Assembly: GCA_003988855.1 (NCBI GenBank)
Contig: QYAI01000033.1
Coordinates: forward strand, 186,001-250,000
Length of the DNA stretch: 64,000 nucleotides
DNA from: Arachnopeziza araneosa
Taxonomy: Eukaryota > Ascomycota > Leotiomycetes > Helotiales > Arachnopezizaceae
Direction: 5' to 3'
The notes beneath the pieces are model-generated. The model had not been told where the DNA came from and made no database searches. It saw only the letters and a list, made by a program, of their open reading frames with translations. The translations under genes were made by a program, and so were the position numbers. Positions 1-11,715 of the stretch are shown piece by piece (position 1 is the first letter of the stretch; each line of letters begins with the position of its first letter).

Positions 1-184
1 TGGACAGGGCTTGTGTAGGCTTCATGATTGCTGAGTGGAGTATCGGATGCTTGATGTATCCAGTCCTACAAAGTTGATGAAATTGGGGAGAAGTGCACTA
101 GCGGCCGCAGCACCAAAAAAAGTTTCGAGCTTTCGGAAAATGTTGTAAATTTAAATTTACACCCCGCACCTCAGCACCTACAAA
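1..184 (+). promoter_or_regulatory. Upstream region and leader of utp14
   Basis: Short non-coding stretch before the utp14 ATG. It contains a NotI-type GCGGCCGC octamer near 101-108 and a perfect 16 bp AT-rich palindrome (GTAAATTTAAATTTAC, 145-160) that ends 24 bases before the start codon. No TATA box is obvious. The role of the palindrome is unknown. Confidence 0.4.
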
Positions 185-3084
185 ATGCCTGGTAGACAGT
201 CTCATGGCGCTCCGCCGTCAAAGAAAGTCAAGGCGAAGAACACGTCGAAGAAAAGAGCCTTGGATGCCTTTTCAATCGCTTCTCATCAAGCTCCAGATAT
301 TGTGAAAGTTCGACAGCATCGGCTTGGCGCGCAAGAAGGAGGGACAAGACGAACCAAACGTCGCCGGGAGGAAGACGAAGAAGGAAACGAAGACGAAGAA
401 GATGAAAACCCCAAAAGACAGCGGAAGGGCCCCGAGAAGGGGAGATTTGACGAGCTTGACATAGATGAGGGGAGCGATAGTGAGGGCAACGAATGGAAGC
501 TTGGTCAGGTCGATAACGACGATGATAGTGATCTGGATAGTGATGAAGCATTCGGCGAGAGTGATGAGGAGAAGTTTGAAGGGTTTGCCTTCTCCAGCAG
601 TTCCAACAAGAAACCCAAAAAGAAGGCTCCAAAGCACAAGGATATGAACCTAGATGAAGACGATGTTGAGGAATTGGAGTCTGAGTTTGAGGAGGGGGAT
701 CTTGGGGAAGGTGCTATCGATCTTGCTGATATGCTGGATATGTCTGAGGACGAGGAACTCACAGATGACAAACGAATGTCGAATAACTTAGAGTCTGATG
801 ATGATGAAGGGAGCGAACAAAGCGACGACGAATCGATGTCTTCAGTAGATGACGATGATGAGGCCGAAGATCCAATAAAGCTCGCAGCTCTGCAAAGCCT
901 TATTGCAAATCTACCACAGGCGGACGAATCCCGAGTAACTACAAAGCAGAGGCGGGAAGGGGTCACCGAGTATTCTATACCTTCGGAATTTGGTCTCACA
1001 TCCAAAACAAAGCTTACTTTAGAAGACCTTGGATTACCTATGATTCATGATCCTCAGATCAAAAAGTCTTTGAAATTTCTGAACTCGGAGAAGCCTGGAA
1101 AGAAGGCTCCGGCCAGGTTAGAGGTACCATTGGCCAGACGTCAACAAGACCGTCTAGACCGCAGTGCTGCTTACGAAAAGAGTAAAGAGACGTTGGATCG
1201 ATGGACAGATACTGTGAAGCATAATCGACGTGCAGATCATCTAATGTTCCCACTTGTAGATAACGAGTTGGCATCAGCAAAGTCAAATAAAGACCTAGCG
1301 CCAATCAATCTTTCCAAGCCTTTCAATGAATTGGAAGCCACAATTCAAAGTATCCTCGAAGAGAGTGGCCTTGCCACAGCTGATGGAAAAGACGATGAAG
1401 ACCGTATTCGGGAATTTGAGGAGCTAGAGACGAACAAGTTAACTATCGAAGAAGTCAAAGCACGAACAACCCAGCTGCGATTGGCACGAGACCTTTTGTT
1501 TCGCGAAGAGGCAAAAGCCAAGCGGATTAAGAAAATTAAAAGCAGGTCGTACCGTAAAGTGCATCGAAAACAACGGGAGAAAGAAGCAAGAATCAATGAA
1601 GAAGCTTTGGCAGAGGGAGGTTACGTACCATCTGAAGATGAACTTGAAGCGCAAGACCGTAAGCGAGCTGAGGAACGTATGGGCGCAAAGCACAGAGGGA
1701 GCAAGTGGGCAAAGGCTGTCAAGGACACAGGCCGAGCTGCATGGGATGAGGATGCGAGGACTGGAATTACGGAGATGGCAAGAAGGGACGAAGAGCTTAG
1801 GAAACGGGTAGAAGGAAGAGCTGTTAGAAAAGAATTTGACAACGACTCTGATCAGTCCTTAGATGAGTCCACCGAGGACGTTAGCGATGAAGATATTGCT
1901 GGAAAGCAGCGGCTACTACGGAAACTTCAAGATGTTGGCGGTTCGTCAATGATAGATGAATCACTCCCTGGAGCCAGACTTGCCAATATGGATTTCATGC
2001 GTAAAGCCGATGCAGCTAGAAGGAAGCAAAACGAGGCCATGGTTGAGGAGATGCGGCGAGAACTTGCTGGAGAAGACACTCCGAGTGAAGATGACGATAG
2101 GGAGATCGGAAGAAAGATATTTGGCCCCGGAAGTAATATGGCAACGGACAAAGAAGCTCGGCCTATCAACGTGAGTGAATTTGATGAGCCTATTGCCACG
2201 GATGAGGAAGCAGATGCCGTCGAATTTAAAGGTTTTGATGAAGCTCCAGAATCCGCTCCGATACCACACCACAAGAAACCTAATCGAGGGCAGAAGAAGC
2301 TCAAGCTGGATGATTCAAATTCCCATCCAATTTTACAACCGGAAGCTGGAGCATGGTCAACAGTCTCAAAGAAACCTACATCGGTCAATGATGCAGAGTT
2401 AAATAGACGACGACACAAAAAGAATCAAGCTTTTGAAATTGAAGAGCTTGATCTGTCCCAAGCCGCAGTTATCACAAATCGATCACAAAGACGGAAATCT
2501 TCCAAACATTCCACTTTACTGGTAGATCCTGATTCTGAGAACGATGATGAAGATGCGGTACACCTACCTTTTACGATTCGTGATCAAGAACTTATCAAGC
2601 GAGCTTTTGCCGGAGCTGATGTTGTTGGAGAATTTGAAGCTGAGAAGAAGCAGACTGTGAAAGACGAGGAGGATAAAGTTGTCGACGAAACTCTTCCAGG
2701 TTGGGGAAACTGGGTAGGGGATGGGTTAAGTAAAAGAGAAAAAGCGCGAAATGTGGGGAAAGTTCTTAGGAAGATTGATGGGATTAAGGCCGAGAAGAGG
2801 AAAGATGCTAAACTTGAACGTGTTATCATTAATGAGAAACGCGTCAAGAAGGTGTGTACTTGTATGTTGTTTCGAACTTCTAAAGGCTGACAAGAAATCA
2901 GAATGGCAAATACTTGGCCTCAACTCTTCCTCATCCTTTCGAGACAAGACAGCAGTATGAAAGATCACTTCGGTTGCCCATAGGACCTGAGTGGGCGACA
3001 AAGGAGACTTTTCAGGATGCTACGAAACCTCGTGTTCTGATCAAGCAGGGCATTATTACTCCTATGTCGAAGCCGTTACTATAA
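185..3084 (+). CDS. utp14: U3 snoRNP / SSU processome protein Utp14
   Basis: CDS join(185..2851, 2902..3084), 949 aa. Utp14 is a nucleolar subunit of the small-subunit processome that works with the helicase Dhr1 in early 18S rRNA maturation (family knowledge). Visible support: a very acidic N-terminal half with D/E runs; a basic stretch near residues 430-470 (KRIKKIKSRSYRK); the family motif around residue 500 (ERMGAKHRGSKWAK); and the C-terminal block LPGWGNWVGDGLSKREKARN near residue 840. The 50 nt intron has donor GTGTGT, branch CTGAC and acceptor CAG. Reading through it would give a short false tail, whereas splicing restores the conserved end (KNGKYLASTLPHPFETRQQY, then LPIGPEWATKETF, finishing ITPMSKPLL). 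Start is the first ATG in the open frame. Length is normal for the family. Confidence 0.95.
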
Positions 3085-4976
3085 CTCTACAACTTGTATC
3101 ACATGTGTGTCTAAACCAGAACGTGGATGCGAGTTTGAAAAAGTCTATTCGACTGAACTATTTCAGAGTTATTGGATCTGTGAGGCTTTTTAGACGAATA
3201 TCGTGTGAAGATCGAATGTGCAGCACTCAATTACCCCGATCTTTGCTTGACTAGTAGTGTAGTTCGCCTCTTAGTTGAATCTGTCCGGTGTTCAATGTCA
3301 TAAAGATGAAACTAACAACTTTGGGCTTACCAAGGTGGTTCAATGCTGTTTGATTTATTCTTATTAGGATGGTCCGGCTGTTTATGGCGTCCAGATCCCC
3401 ACCGGGAGTTTTCTCGGCAGCATCCGAACAATGCAATGCGACTTGGGCCTGCATCATCTGATTTCTCCGATCATTGACACATCTGTGAGACGCCAAATAA
3501 GAAAATGTGGTTGTCTGTTCATCGAGTCGTTACGTTGTACCTGTATCCGGATGCATTTAAAGTCTCGGGATCCTAGAAGGACCAAAACTCCCTGTCGTGA
3601 TACATTTCTTCCTACTCGTATGACTAAACTCAAAATTGTCGTACCAGCTTGGCCTTTTTAGTGACAGATCTTGAGGCAATACCACAACGGGACTCCAGGT
3701 TCCGGAAGAACTTGCGCTCAACCTCTTTTGTGGTGATATATTTACTCGAATCACGGAATCAATTCATGGATTCTCTTCTACCCGTCAGATGGCTTCGGTA
3801 GCTAGAAGTGAAAAGCTGTCTCGAGACAGGTGTAGATATACGACTTTCCATAAGCAAACCATATTTTCATCGGTATCGGACGAAACAACTACGCAATGAA
3901 TCCGAGTGGACGACTACCATAGCATTTATACTGATCAGATCCTAGTAGCAAAACACTTGGGCTCTCTTCCCACATGCTGGCACTCCCTTCGATTGCTTCG
4001 GGTTCTTTTTGCCGCTTCAAGATTCAATACAGACGTGGATCTGTAGGGCACTGAGAAGCCTTTGGTAGGTACGCTTGTAGCCTTGTACATAAGCCAAAGC
4101 TACCAAAGAGACGAAGAAAGGTTAGTATTTGAAAAATAGCTCGCACTTGCGGCTCTGGCGCGGCGGGTTCTGCCAGAGACCTTGCTTCCGGACGCCTATA
4201 AAACATGGATCAGCATAAATTTAGCCGGTGAGTCGATAAAGTTTTCAATTGGGGAATTTATCTACGGCTGAAACGTCGTCAGCTTCAAACTACCCCAAGC
4301 ATTTGATCACTTCCAAAAACGATTTTCAATCAATCATATGTGATCAGAAAAGGAAACGCGCCTCGCGTGTTGATATCTCAGAAGCAAATTGTGCAGTTAA
4401 TTTCCCATTCCTCGGGGTTTGAATTCTTGGTCGTGAGACAGCGATAAATTGAGAGAATGTGCGATCTGGTTGTATCTAGGAATTTACAGATATTGATTAC
4501 CCAATTCACGAAGCAAAGCGACTCTCAAGGATTGGAAGGTCAATATCTATGCTCGTGGTTACATTGATACTTTCGACCAATCTCATTGTATCTCAGCTGA
4601 TGGCAATTCGGAGTTTTTAAATGCAGTTTAGCCCGAGCGAGTTCTTACTAGTCATGTTGACTGAATGAGGATCTGCCACCGATCCCAAGAAATCCCCATT
4701 CTCAAGAATATTAGATCTGTCACAATGGCCGAGAACGTCCTTTCTGCATTTCATTTCAATCATTCGGGAGCAAAGCAGTAGGGAGTTTCACAAGCGAGAG
4801 TTGGAGTATCCTCTTTCTGTCGCTGGAATTTGTCACTTGGTCTGATGTTACTTACATTTATCATCGGCAATGCCTCGTTGACCTCTGCTTTTACCCGAAT
4901 ACTATTTAATAATCGATGCATCTTTATGTGTTTATTGATATTCGTCTTCGCACACTTTCTCTTTCCCTTTTGCAAG
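3085..4976. other. Intergenic region between utp14 and the GH81 gene
   Basis: About 1.9 kb with only short unconserved-looking open frames on both strands. The last ~250 bases before 4977 are probably promoter and leader of the glucanase. An open frame reaches back from 4977 to 4845 (first ATG there), but it lacks a signal peptide at that end and is taken as leader. Nothing else recognised. Confidence 0.5.
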
Positions 4977-7807
4977 ATGAATGCCTTCGTTTGGCTAATC
5001 ATCTTGCATGCTGTCTCAATCGAGGCGGCGCCTCGTGATAGAGATGCTTTGAATGGTCAGCAAGATGTTAAACGTATTCTAGTCGACGATGCTGTTGAGG
5101 CATGTGATTTTGTCGAAAATGAATGGAGACATGCTACAAAAGAATCTTCCGGACTCGTGGGAGTAAAAGCTACTCAAACCACGGTTGTCACTTCAAGTGT
5201 GACTCCCAGCGTCTCTATCATTACCACAGCCACTGTTTCCGGCTCAGTGTCTGGAACCATCCAGATCTTGCCGTCACCAACTACTCAGACTCCAGCAACT
5301 CAAGGCACGGTCATTACCTCCCTCAATTCTACTGGACATGCAACAATAGGACCTTTGATTACTACATCAATTCGGAGACCCAAAACGACACTGACACCTA
5401 TAAGCTCAAGTTCCAACGAGAAAATTTCTACAGCTTCACCTACAAAGTTGTCTTTGAAATCCTCTACAACATCTTCCGCAAAGTCATCCACAAGTTCCTC
5501 AGGAAACCCCTCACTCTCCTCTTCAAAAACTCCTTCGGCATCCTCTGCAGCCAAATCTTCCTCAATTTCTTCGACAGAACCTTCTATGACAACCCCCATC
5601 GCCAGTGCAATTCAAAACCTATTGGATTTACCAGACATCTTCCAGCAGCCAATAGCTACGACTGCACCACCGGCTGTCCTTCGTTCTCGTCCAGATCACC
5701 CAGTGCCAAGACTAGGAATCAACCAACCCGCGCCCATATCAACTAACAAGTTTTATGCGAACTTCTTTTTGGGTGACCAAACGGCAGCATCATGGACTCA
5801 CCCTTATTCTTTGGCATGGGTAAAGGGCGGAGGGCAGTCAAGTTCCTGGGGAATGGCGATCTCTCACATCGATGCCAACCAGAGAGCATTTGGGCCAGAT
5901 GCAACTGCGAACCCAGTTGGATATTTTATCAACCCAATAGGAATTCAATCTATTATCTTGTCTGCTACAAATCTTGGCGCGAACACAACCATTTCGATGG
6001 ACTCTCTTACGGCATTCTCGGCCAATGTGAACCTTTTACCCAGCGCTGGCGCGAACGCTAGTATTACCTTTCCTCTCGTTCAAGGGATGGGTTTCGTTAC
6101 AGCTATCTATTATGGCGGAACTCCAGTCGTACAATCTATTGTACTTTTCCGCACTGTAACCAAAGTTACAACTGGCCCAAAGCCTGGCGTATCAAAGTTT
6201 ATTATTGTGCTCGAGGATGGCAAAACTTGGTTTCTTTATGCCTACTCTCCCTTGGGTGCCGATCTCTCTTTCGCCGTCGTCAATAATGGACTTATGCAAG
6301 CAACATCTACTTTTGATGGCATTATTCAAGTAGATACCACTGTACTCATTACTCAAAAATACTGACTAGACATTAGATTGCTAAAGACTCGATTTCGGGC
6401 GTTTCAGCGGAATCCGTTTACGATACTGCTTGTGGCGCTTTCGCGATCAATGCTTTACTATCAGGAGCTGCAAATGGAACAGCAGGCATTTATAGCCTAT
6501 CTTTTGTGAAGGCTGGTATAACGAATACCACCCTGATTATGTTTGCTCTTCCGCATCATATTGCATCGCTATCCTCTGGGACTTCCTCGGCAGCAACAGC
6601 TATTCAACTCCAGACTACCACCAAAGGTCTAGCTACTGCAATTGTCGCCGATTCTTGGACTTTGATTGAGTCATTACCAATAACTCTGGGATTCGGTCCT
6701 TGGAGTCCGACCAAGGGAAACAGTTTCGCTCAGTTCTCGGCGGCAACCACTCAAGCTATTCATACAGTAGCATCCTCTGAAGTATCTCAAAATATGAGCC
6801 AGCAAACCAACTTAAACAGCATGTATTACTCTGGAAAAGCTTTAGCTAAATTTGCTGGAGTTGTCTACGCTCTTAATAACCTTCTCGGTGATACAGGGCT
6901 TGCGCAGGCCGGCATCGCAAATCTCAAGCAATCCTTCGCACTCTTCGCACAAAACCAGCAGCAATATCCCCTCGTCTACGAGAGTGCCTGGGGTGGCGTC
7001 GTATCGACTGCCGCTTATCTTACCGGAGATTCTGGTGCTGATTTTGGAAATACTTACTACAATGACCACCATTTTCACTATGGCTATTTTATTCTAACCG
7101 CTGCGATTATTGGGCTGCTTGATCCAACATGGCTCCCCGATAATGTACCATACATCAATACTCTTGTGCGAGACATTGCCAACCCTTCAACCCTCGATCC
7201 TTATTTTCCTGTCAGCAGGATGTTCGATTGGTATAATGGTCATTCGTGGGCACACGGCCTGTATGAGAGTTTCGATGGGAAAGACGAGGAGTCTTCTTCC
7301 GAAGATTCCATGTCCGCATATGCTCTTAAGCTCTGGGGTCATGTCATTGGGGATGTAGATCTTGAGGCGAGAGGGAATCTACAATTAGCAGTTACAGCGC
7401 GCTCGCTACAGAACTACTTCCTCTATACTTCCTCAAATACTAATGAGCCCCCAAACTTTGTAGGAAATAAAGTTAGCGGGATTCTTTTCGAGAACAAGAT
7501 CGACCATACTACGTATTTCGGAGCTAATCCTGAATTCACTCAAGGCATACATATGCTTCCGATCCTGCCCCATTCTACTCTCACGAGGACTAAGGAGTTC
7601 GTAACCGAAGAATGGAATACGTATTTCTCAAATGGAAGGGCAAATGTGGATGGCGGCTGGAGGGGTATTCTGTACTCGAACCTTGCAATTATTGATCCGG
7701 TTACCTCCTGGAAATTTTTCAACAATGCAACATTTGATGACAGCTTCATAGATGGAGGAGCGAGTAGAACGTGGTACATGGCGTTTGCTGCTGGTTTGTT
7801 CTCTTGA
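4977..7807 (+). CDS. Secreted endo-1,3-beta-glucanase, GH81 family
   Basis: CDS join(4977..6329, 6377..7807), 927 aa. GH81 enzymes hydrolyse beta-1,3-glucan and act in fungal wall remodelling and cell separation or on external glucan. The chosen ATG gives a signal peptide (MNAFVWLIILHAVSIEAAP) followed by a possible Kex2 site (DVKR). A Ser/Thr-rich linker covers about residues 70-210, then the GH81 domain runs to the end. Key blocks: NKFYANFFLG near the domain start, D681-H-H-F-H685-Y-G, and GKDEESSSED with E756 and E760. The spacing of these D/H and E/E pairs matches the residues reported as essential in yeast Eng2-type enzymes. The 47 nt intron (donor GTAGAT, branch CTGAC, acceptor TAG) keeps frame. 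A start at 4845 would add a hydrophobic stretch but is less signal-peptide-like. Confidence 0.93.
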
Positions 7808-8510
7808 ACCTAATGATAGGTGCTGCAACTGACATAGATAGCTATGGGTGGCGCATCTTAAGCTCGACTTCATGATCACACTGAGAGCAGGTCTGGTTCT
7901 TTCGGCTTCAAACATTTTCAACAAAACACCATCACTTTACACCCTCGCTCTAGCTCTCTCTTATGAATTTATGATTTACTGAGCTTCTGGTGGCTACACT
8001 TGTTCTCTTGATCGAAATTATTACATTTTTATCAAACACATTCAAAGGTAAGGAGGTATGCTCTTCATTTTGCTTCTTGGCTCGGAGAACTTAACAAGCA
8101 TTTTGGACTGGATTGGTTATGGTTGGGCCGGTTTCATTTGGTGCAGGGAATGAGAAACAAGTTCAAGGCGTTAAAATATTGCGTAGATTTTTGGAGCATG
8201 ATGAATGGCATGATGGAGGAAGGGACCTCTTCCTGTATCTGCACATAGTCTTTTAACATAGAAGAGGCTACATACACATACAGATGAGAATGAATCTAGA
8301 CCATACCCTTAGAGTGAAGTCATTAAACTAGTTCGTCGAAATTACTCGGCGATACGCAGTAAAAGAACTGCTTATTCGTGCCCAATTTTCAATTGAGCAC
8401 TTATTACTGGATAAGTTCGATAGGCCACTCCTCAGATTATGGTCAATTGTCCTAAGCCTCCAATGCGGGAATGTTGAAGTCAAGGTTGTGCAACTTGAAA
8501 GGGAAAGCGG
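7808..8510. other. Intergenic region downstream of the GH81 gene
   Basis: About 0.7 kb of 3' flank with no convincing open frame. It leads into the tandem repeat array starting near 8511. Confidence 0.5.
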
Positions 8511-9003
8511 TGTGGAGGAAGTTGAAATGCCGAAGCTTCATATCACCTTTTTTTTATCCGAAAATCTCAAATTTTATCCGAGATAATTTTTTATATGCGA
8601 GAAAGTCCGAGCCCAGGGTTTTCAAAAAGTTTGAAAGTTACGAAGTGCAACAAAAAGAGAGAGAGAAGTGTGGAGGAAGTTGAAAAAATGCCGACGCGCC
8701 GAACTTTATACAACTTTTTTTTTGTCCGAAAATCTCAAATTCTATCCGAGAAATTTTTTAAAATGCGAGAAAGTCCGAGCCCTGAGCTTTTAAAAGATTT
8801 GAAAATTTACGAAGTGCAACAAAACAAGAGAGAGAAGTGTGGAGGAAGTTGAAATGCCGACCCGCCGGACTTTATACAACTTTTTTCCCCCCGAAATCTC
8901 AGAAACCTATCCGAGAAATTTTGCTGTGTGCGAAAATATCCGAGCCTTGGGTCTTCAAAAAGTTTGAAAATTTGCATAGTGCAACAAAAAAGAGAGAAGT
9001 GTA
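8511..9003. repeat. Three tandem ~160 bp repeats
   Basis: Three head-to-tail imperfect copies begin at 8511, 8669 and 8838, with the next partial start at 9000 (spacings 158, 169 and 162). Each copy starts TGTGGAGGAAGTTGAAA, then has ATGCCGA with a CG-rich step, a short TATACAAC, a T run, two TATCCGA-containing segments, GCGAGAAAGTCCGAGCC (or a variant), and ends in GTGCAACAAAA followed by GAGAGAAG. Copies differ by point changes and short indels, so the array is not very recent. Open frames in it simply reflect the repeats. No gene or known mobile element is recognised in the unit. Confidence 0.85.
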
Positions 9004-9267
9004 GAGTGATTTACTAAACTAAGAAATTGGAACCTAAGTTTATTCTGCAGGATATCAAATTAAGTTCTCTAGGTTATGTAAGTATATACATCGTTATGTA
9101 ACTAGTTATTTGTATTTGTGTTGTAAGAAGTGTATCAGTTCCCTGAGGAGGCTGAGTCCCAATTGAGAGGATCGGTTGTGCACGAACTCGGCGCCACCTT
9201 CCGTCGCGTCTTCCTCAAACTTGACCTCAGATCAACAACCAACAAAACACTATACCCACCTTTCAAA

Positions 9268-10332
9268 ATGCCACGCAAATCAAAGAAAGATATTAATCTC
9301 GAGCAGGAAGATGATGCGCCTCCTGCCATTGAACCCTATACAATTCTTGGTCTTGAGAAATCCGCAACCGCAGATGATATCAAGAAGGCGTACCGCAAGG
9401 CTGCGCTGAAGCATCATCCAGGTAAACTCATATATTCGACCTAAGTCTATCTCTTTCTTCATCCATCGTGAATAACGATTTACGCTAAAACATGCGCGGC
9501 CTGCATTCATCGCTAATAAGAAGTAGACAAGGCGGACGAAAAATCCAAAGACGCAGCACACACCAAATTCCAAGAAATCGCCTTTGCGTACGCTGTCCTC
9601 TCAGATCCTGTCCGTCGCAAACGCTACGATGTCACCGGTTCTACTGCTGAGTCTATCTCCGTGGATGATGATTTCAGCTGGGCGGAATTCTACTCTTCGC
9701 AGTTCCGCGACGTGGTGACTACTGATGCTATCGAGGAATTCTCGAAAGCGTATAAGGGAAGCATCGAGGAGAAGGATGATCTACTCGAGGCATATCGGAA
9801 GGGAAAAGGAAAGTGGAGCAGGATTTACGAGAACGTGATGTTGAGTGATCCGCTTGACGATGAGGATAGGTTCAGGGAGATTATTGACCAGGCTATCAAG
9901 GATGGAGGGGTGAAAGGCTATGCGGCCTATGTGAATGAAACAGAAGAAGAGAAGAAGGAGAGGGTAGACAATGCGAAGGACGAGGCAAATGAGGCTGAGG
10001 AATATGCGAAGGAATTAGGTGTTCATGAGGAGCTATTTGCCGGGAAGAAGAAGAAGAAGGGCGGAAAAGCAAATGGTGAAGATGCGTTGAAGGCGTTGAT
10101 ATTGAAGAGGCAAGCTGGACGAGAGAGTGTTCTAGATAGGTTGGAGGCGAAATACACCGCTATTGAGAAGGAGAAGAAGGGAAAGAAGAAGAGTAAGAGG
10201 AAGTCGGAGGAAGATGAAGAGGATCTTGGTGAACCCTCTGAAGAGGCATTTCAAGCTGCTGCGGCGAGATTGAAAAAGACCAAAGATGTGAACGCCGGTG
10301 ATGGAAGGAAGGCGAAGAAAGTTAAACGTTAA
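9268..10332 (+). CDS. J-domain protein, DNAJC9-like
   Basis: CDS join(9268..9421, 9527..10332), 319 aa. The J domain (about residues 21-95: EPYTILGLEKSATADDIKKA, then the H50-P51-D52 loop) stimulates Hsp70 ATPase. The remainder resembles DNAJC9, a nuclear J protein that in animals is also a histone chaperone: FSWAEFYSSQFRDVVTTDAI and a stretch beginning SKAYKGSIEEKDDLLEAY, then DRFREIIDQAIKDG. The C-terminal half is a long charged helix-rich segment with Lys/Glu runs and likely nuclear localisation signals (KKKKKG, KKGKKKSKRK). The 105 nt intron (GTAAAC...TAG) splits the Asp codon of the HPD motif, so the unspliced frame loses the motif. An in-frame upstream open frame from 9130 has no suitable ATG context. 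Confidence 0.9.
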
Positions 10333-10665
10333 TTTGAAAGGGAGAAGTTTATTGCATTCTAGGAGTATTGGATCAACATGGATGGGATACGAATGGGAGC
10401 TAGACTGGAAATGGGTACAATGCATGGCTTTACTATGGCGTTCTGATATTGAACACTTTAAAGCACTTTTATTTCTTGTTTCTTCTGCTCTCGAATACTG
10501 ATTGTCAGGAATCAGTCATAACACGGTCATGTGACTATGCTGCGTACCGTGTTTTGACGCGTTTGCTGTCTATTTTCATCTCTCCACTATTTCGCCAACT
10601 CTCCCCCAGCAACCAAGTTACCTTTTCAACACTTCCATTTCGTAGAAACTTCTCATCAATATGCC
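10333..10665 (+). promoter_or_regulatory. Intergenic/promoter region before stn1
   Basis: 333 bases between the J-protein stop and the stn1 start, on the same strand. It should hold the terminator of one and the promoter of the other. CT-rich stretches precede the ATG. No defined site recognised. Confidence 0.4.
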
Positions 10666-11715
10666 ATGACATCCGCTGCCTCGACTTCTACTTTGATACC
10701 ACAACTCTATCCTGATTATTGCCATGTCCTCTCGCGCACCATTGGGAAATGGTGCCCTCTGCGCGCGGTAGACGTTCTCTCTCTACAGGATGTGGGGATG
10801 TTTTGCGATGGTATTTCGCATCTTCTCTTATTCTAGACGTGATAACTGATCAGGCTACAAACAGGCATTCGACTCTTCCATCACGGCAATCACCCGGTGA
10901 AATGGGTGCGGCTTACGGGCGTTATTGTTGCGATTGACGAATTTCTAGGAAAAGAGGATATAGTCACAAGAAGAACTGGGCCAGGAAAAATGATCTATAC
11001 TCTGGATGATAGTAGTGGTGTTTGTATTGAGTGTACGGCTATCACGCCAGTCAAACCTTCGCCCAAAATCAAGGATTTGCCGCTTGTTCCGAAGTATTTG
11101 AACCAACTTGAAGCGCTGCAGGCGAAGCTGGAAGAGACGAATCAGAGAAAGAAAGAGGTTGCCATGCAATTGGCGGGGTATGCGAGGTCAGAGAGAAAGA
11201 GAGAAAAGAAAGAGGAAGAAACAATAGCCCCCTCTGTCGTGACTCCGGCGATTCCATGGGACGATGTGGATATTGGAATTGTGGTGAAGATAAAGGGAAG
11301 AGTAGGAAGTTATAGAGATCAGAAAAAGGTGGAGATTGTGAAAATCGAGGTACTTGGGAATACGGATATGGAGGTGAGGTGTTGGAACGAGGTTAGGGAA
11401 TTTAGAGAGGGTATATTGGCAACGCCGTGGGTAGTGAGCAAGGATGAAGAGGAGAGTTGCAAGCGGAAGAGGGAGCGGGATTTGAAAAGGATCAGAAAGG
11501 GGGAGAAGCGAAGAGAGAAAGATGGACGAGCGGATCAAGTGAAGCAAAATGTGAGAGGAAAGAGTGGCAAAACGGAGGGCGAGCAATTAAAGGCGCAGAT
11601 AAGTGAAAGGGTTGAGGACAAGAAGAGGGGCTATGATGCTCGAGATGAGGTTTTGAGGGAACGTCGATATCGCAGAAACACTCCAATGGCAACGACAAAG
11701 CATGCGGCCGGTTGA
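10666..11715 (+). CDS. stn1: Telomere-capping protein Stn1 (CST complex), OB-fold
   Basis: CDS join(10666..10810, 10865..11715), 331 aa. Stn1 with Ten1 binds telomeric single-stranded DNA, protects chromosome ends and assists fill-in synthesis. Visible: an N-terminal OB fold of the Stn1 type. Exon 1 ends ...DVGMFCD, and splicing adds G-IRLFHHGNHPVKWVRLTGVI, then VAIDEFLGKED and GKMIYTLDDSSGVCIECTAI. This is the usual 'NHPV+xVRxxGxVV' start of the Stn1 OB fold. The 54 nt intron (GTATTT, branch in ATAACTGAT, acceptor CAG) joins phase-1 codons. After the OB fold comes a long Lys/Glu/Arg-rich tail rather than a recognisable winged-helix pair, as in fission yeast-type short Stn1. The assignment rests on the OB-fold pattern only. 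Confidence 0.75.

Noticed and set aside
4830..4976. N-terminal extension of the GH81 frame
   Set aside because: The first codon is TTG; the ATG at 4845 would place a non-signal hydrophobic stretch first, while the ATG at 4977 gives a clean signal peptide.
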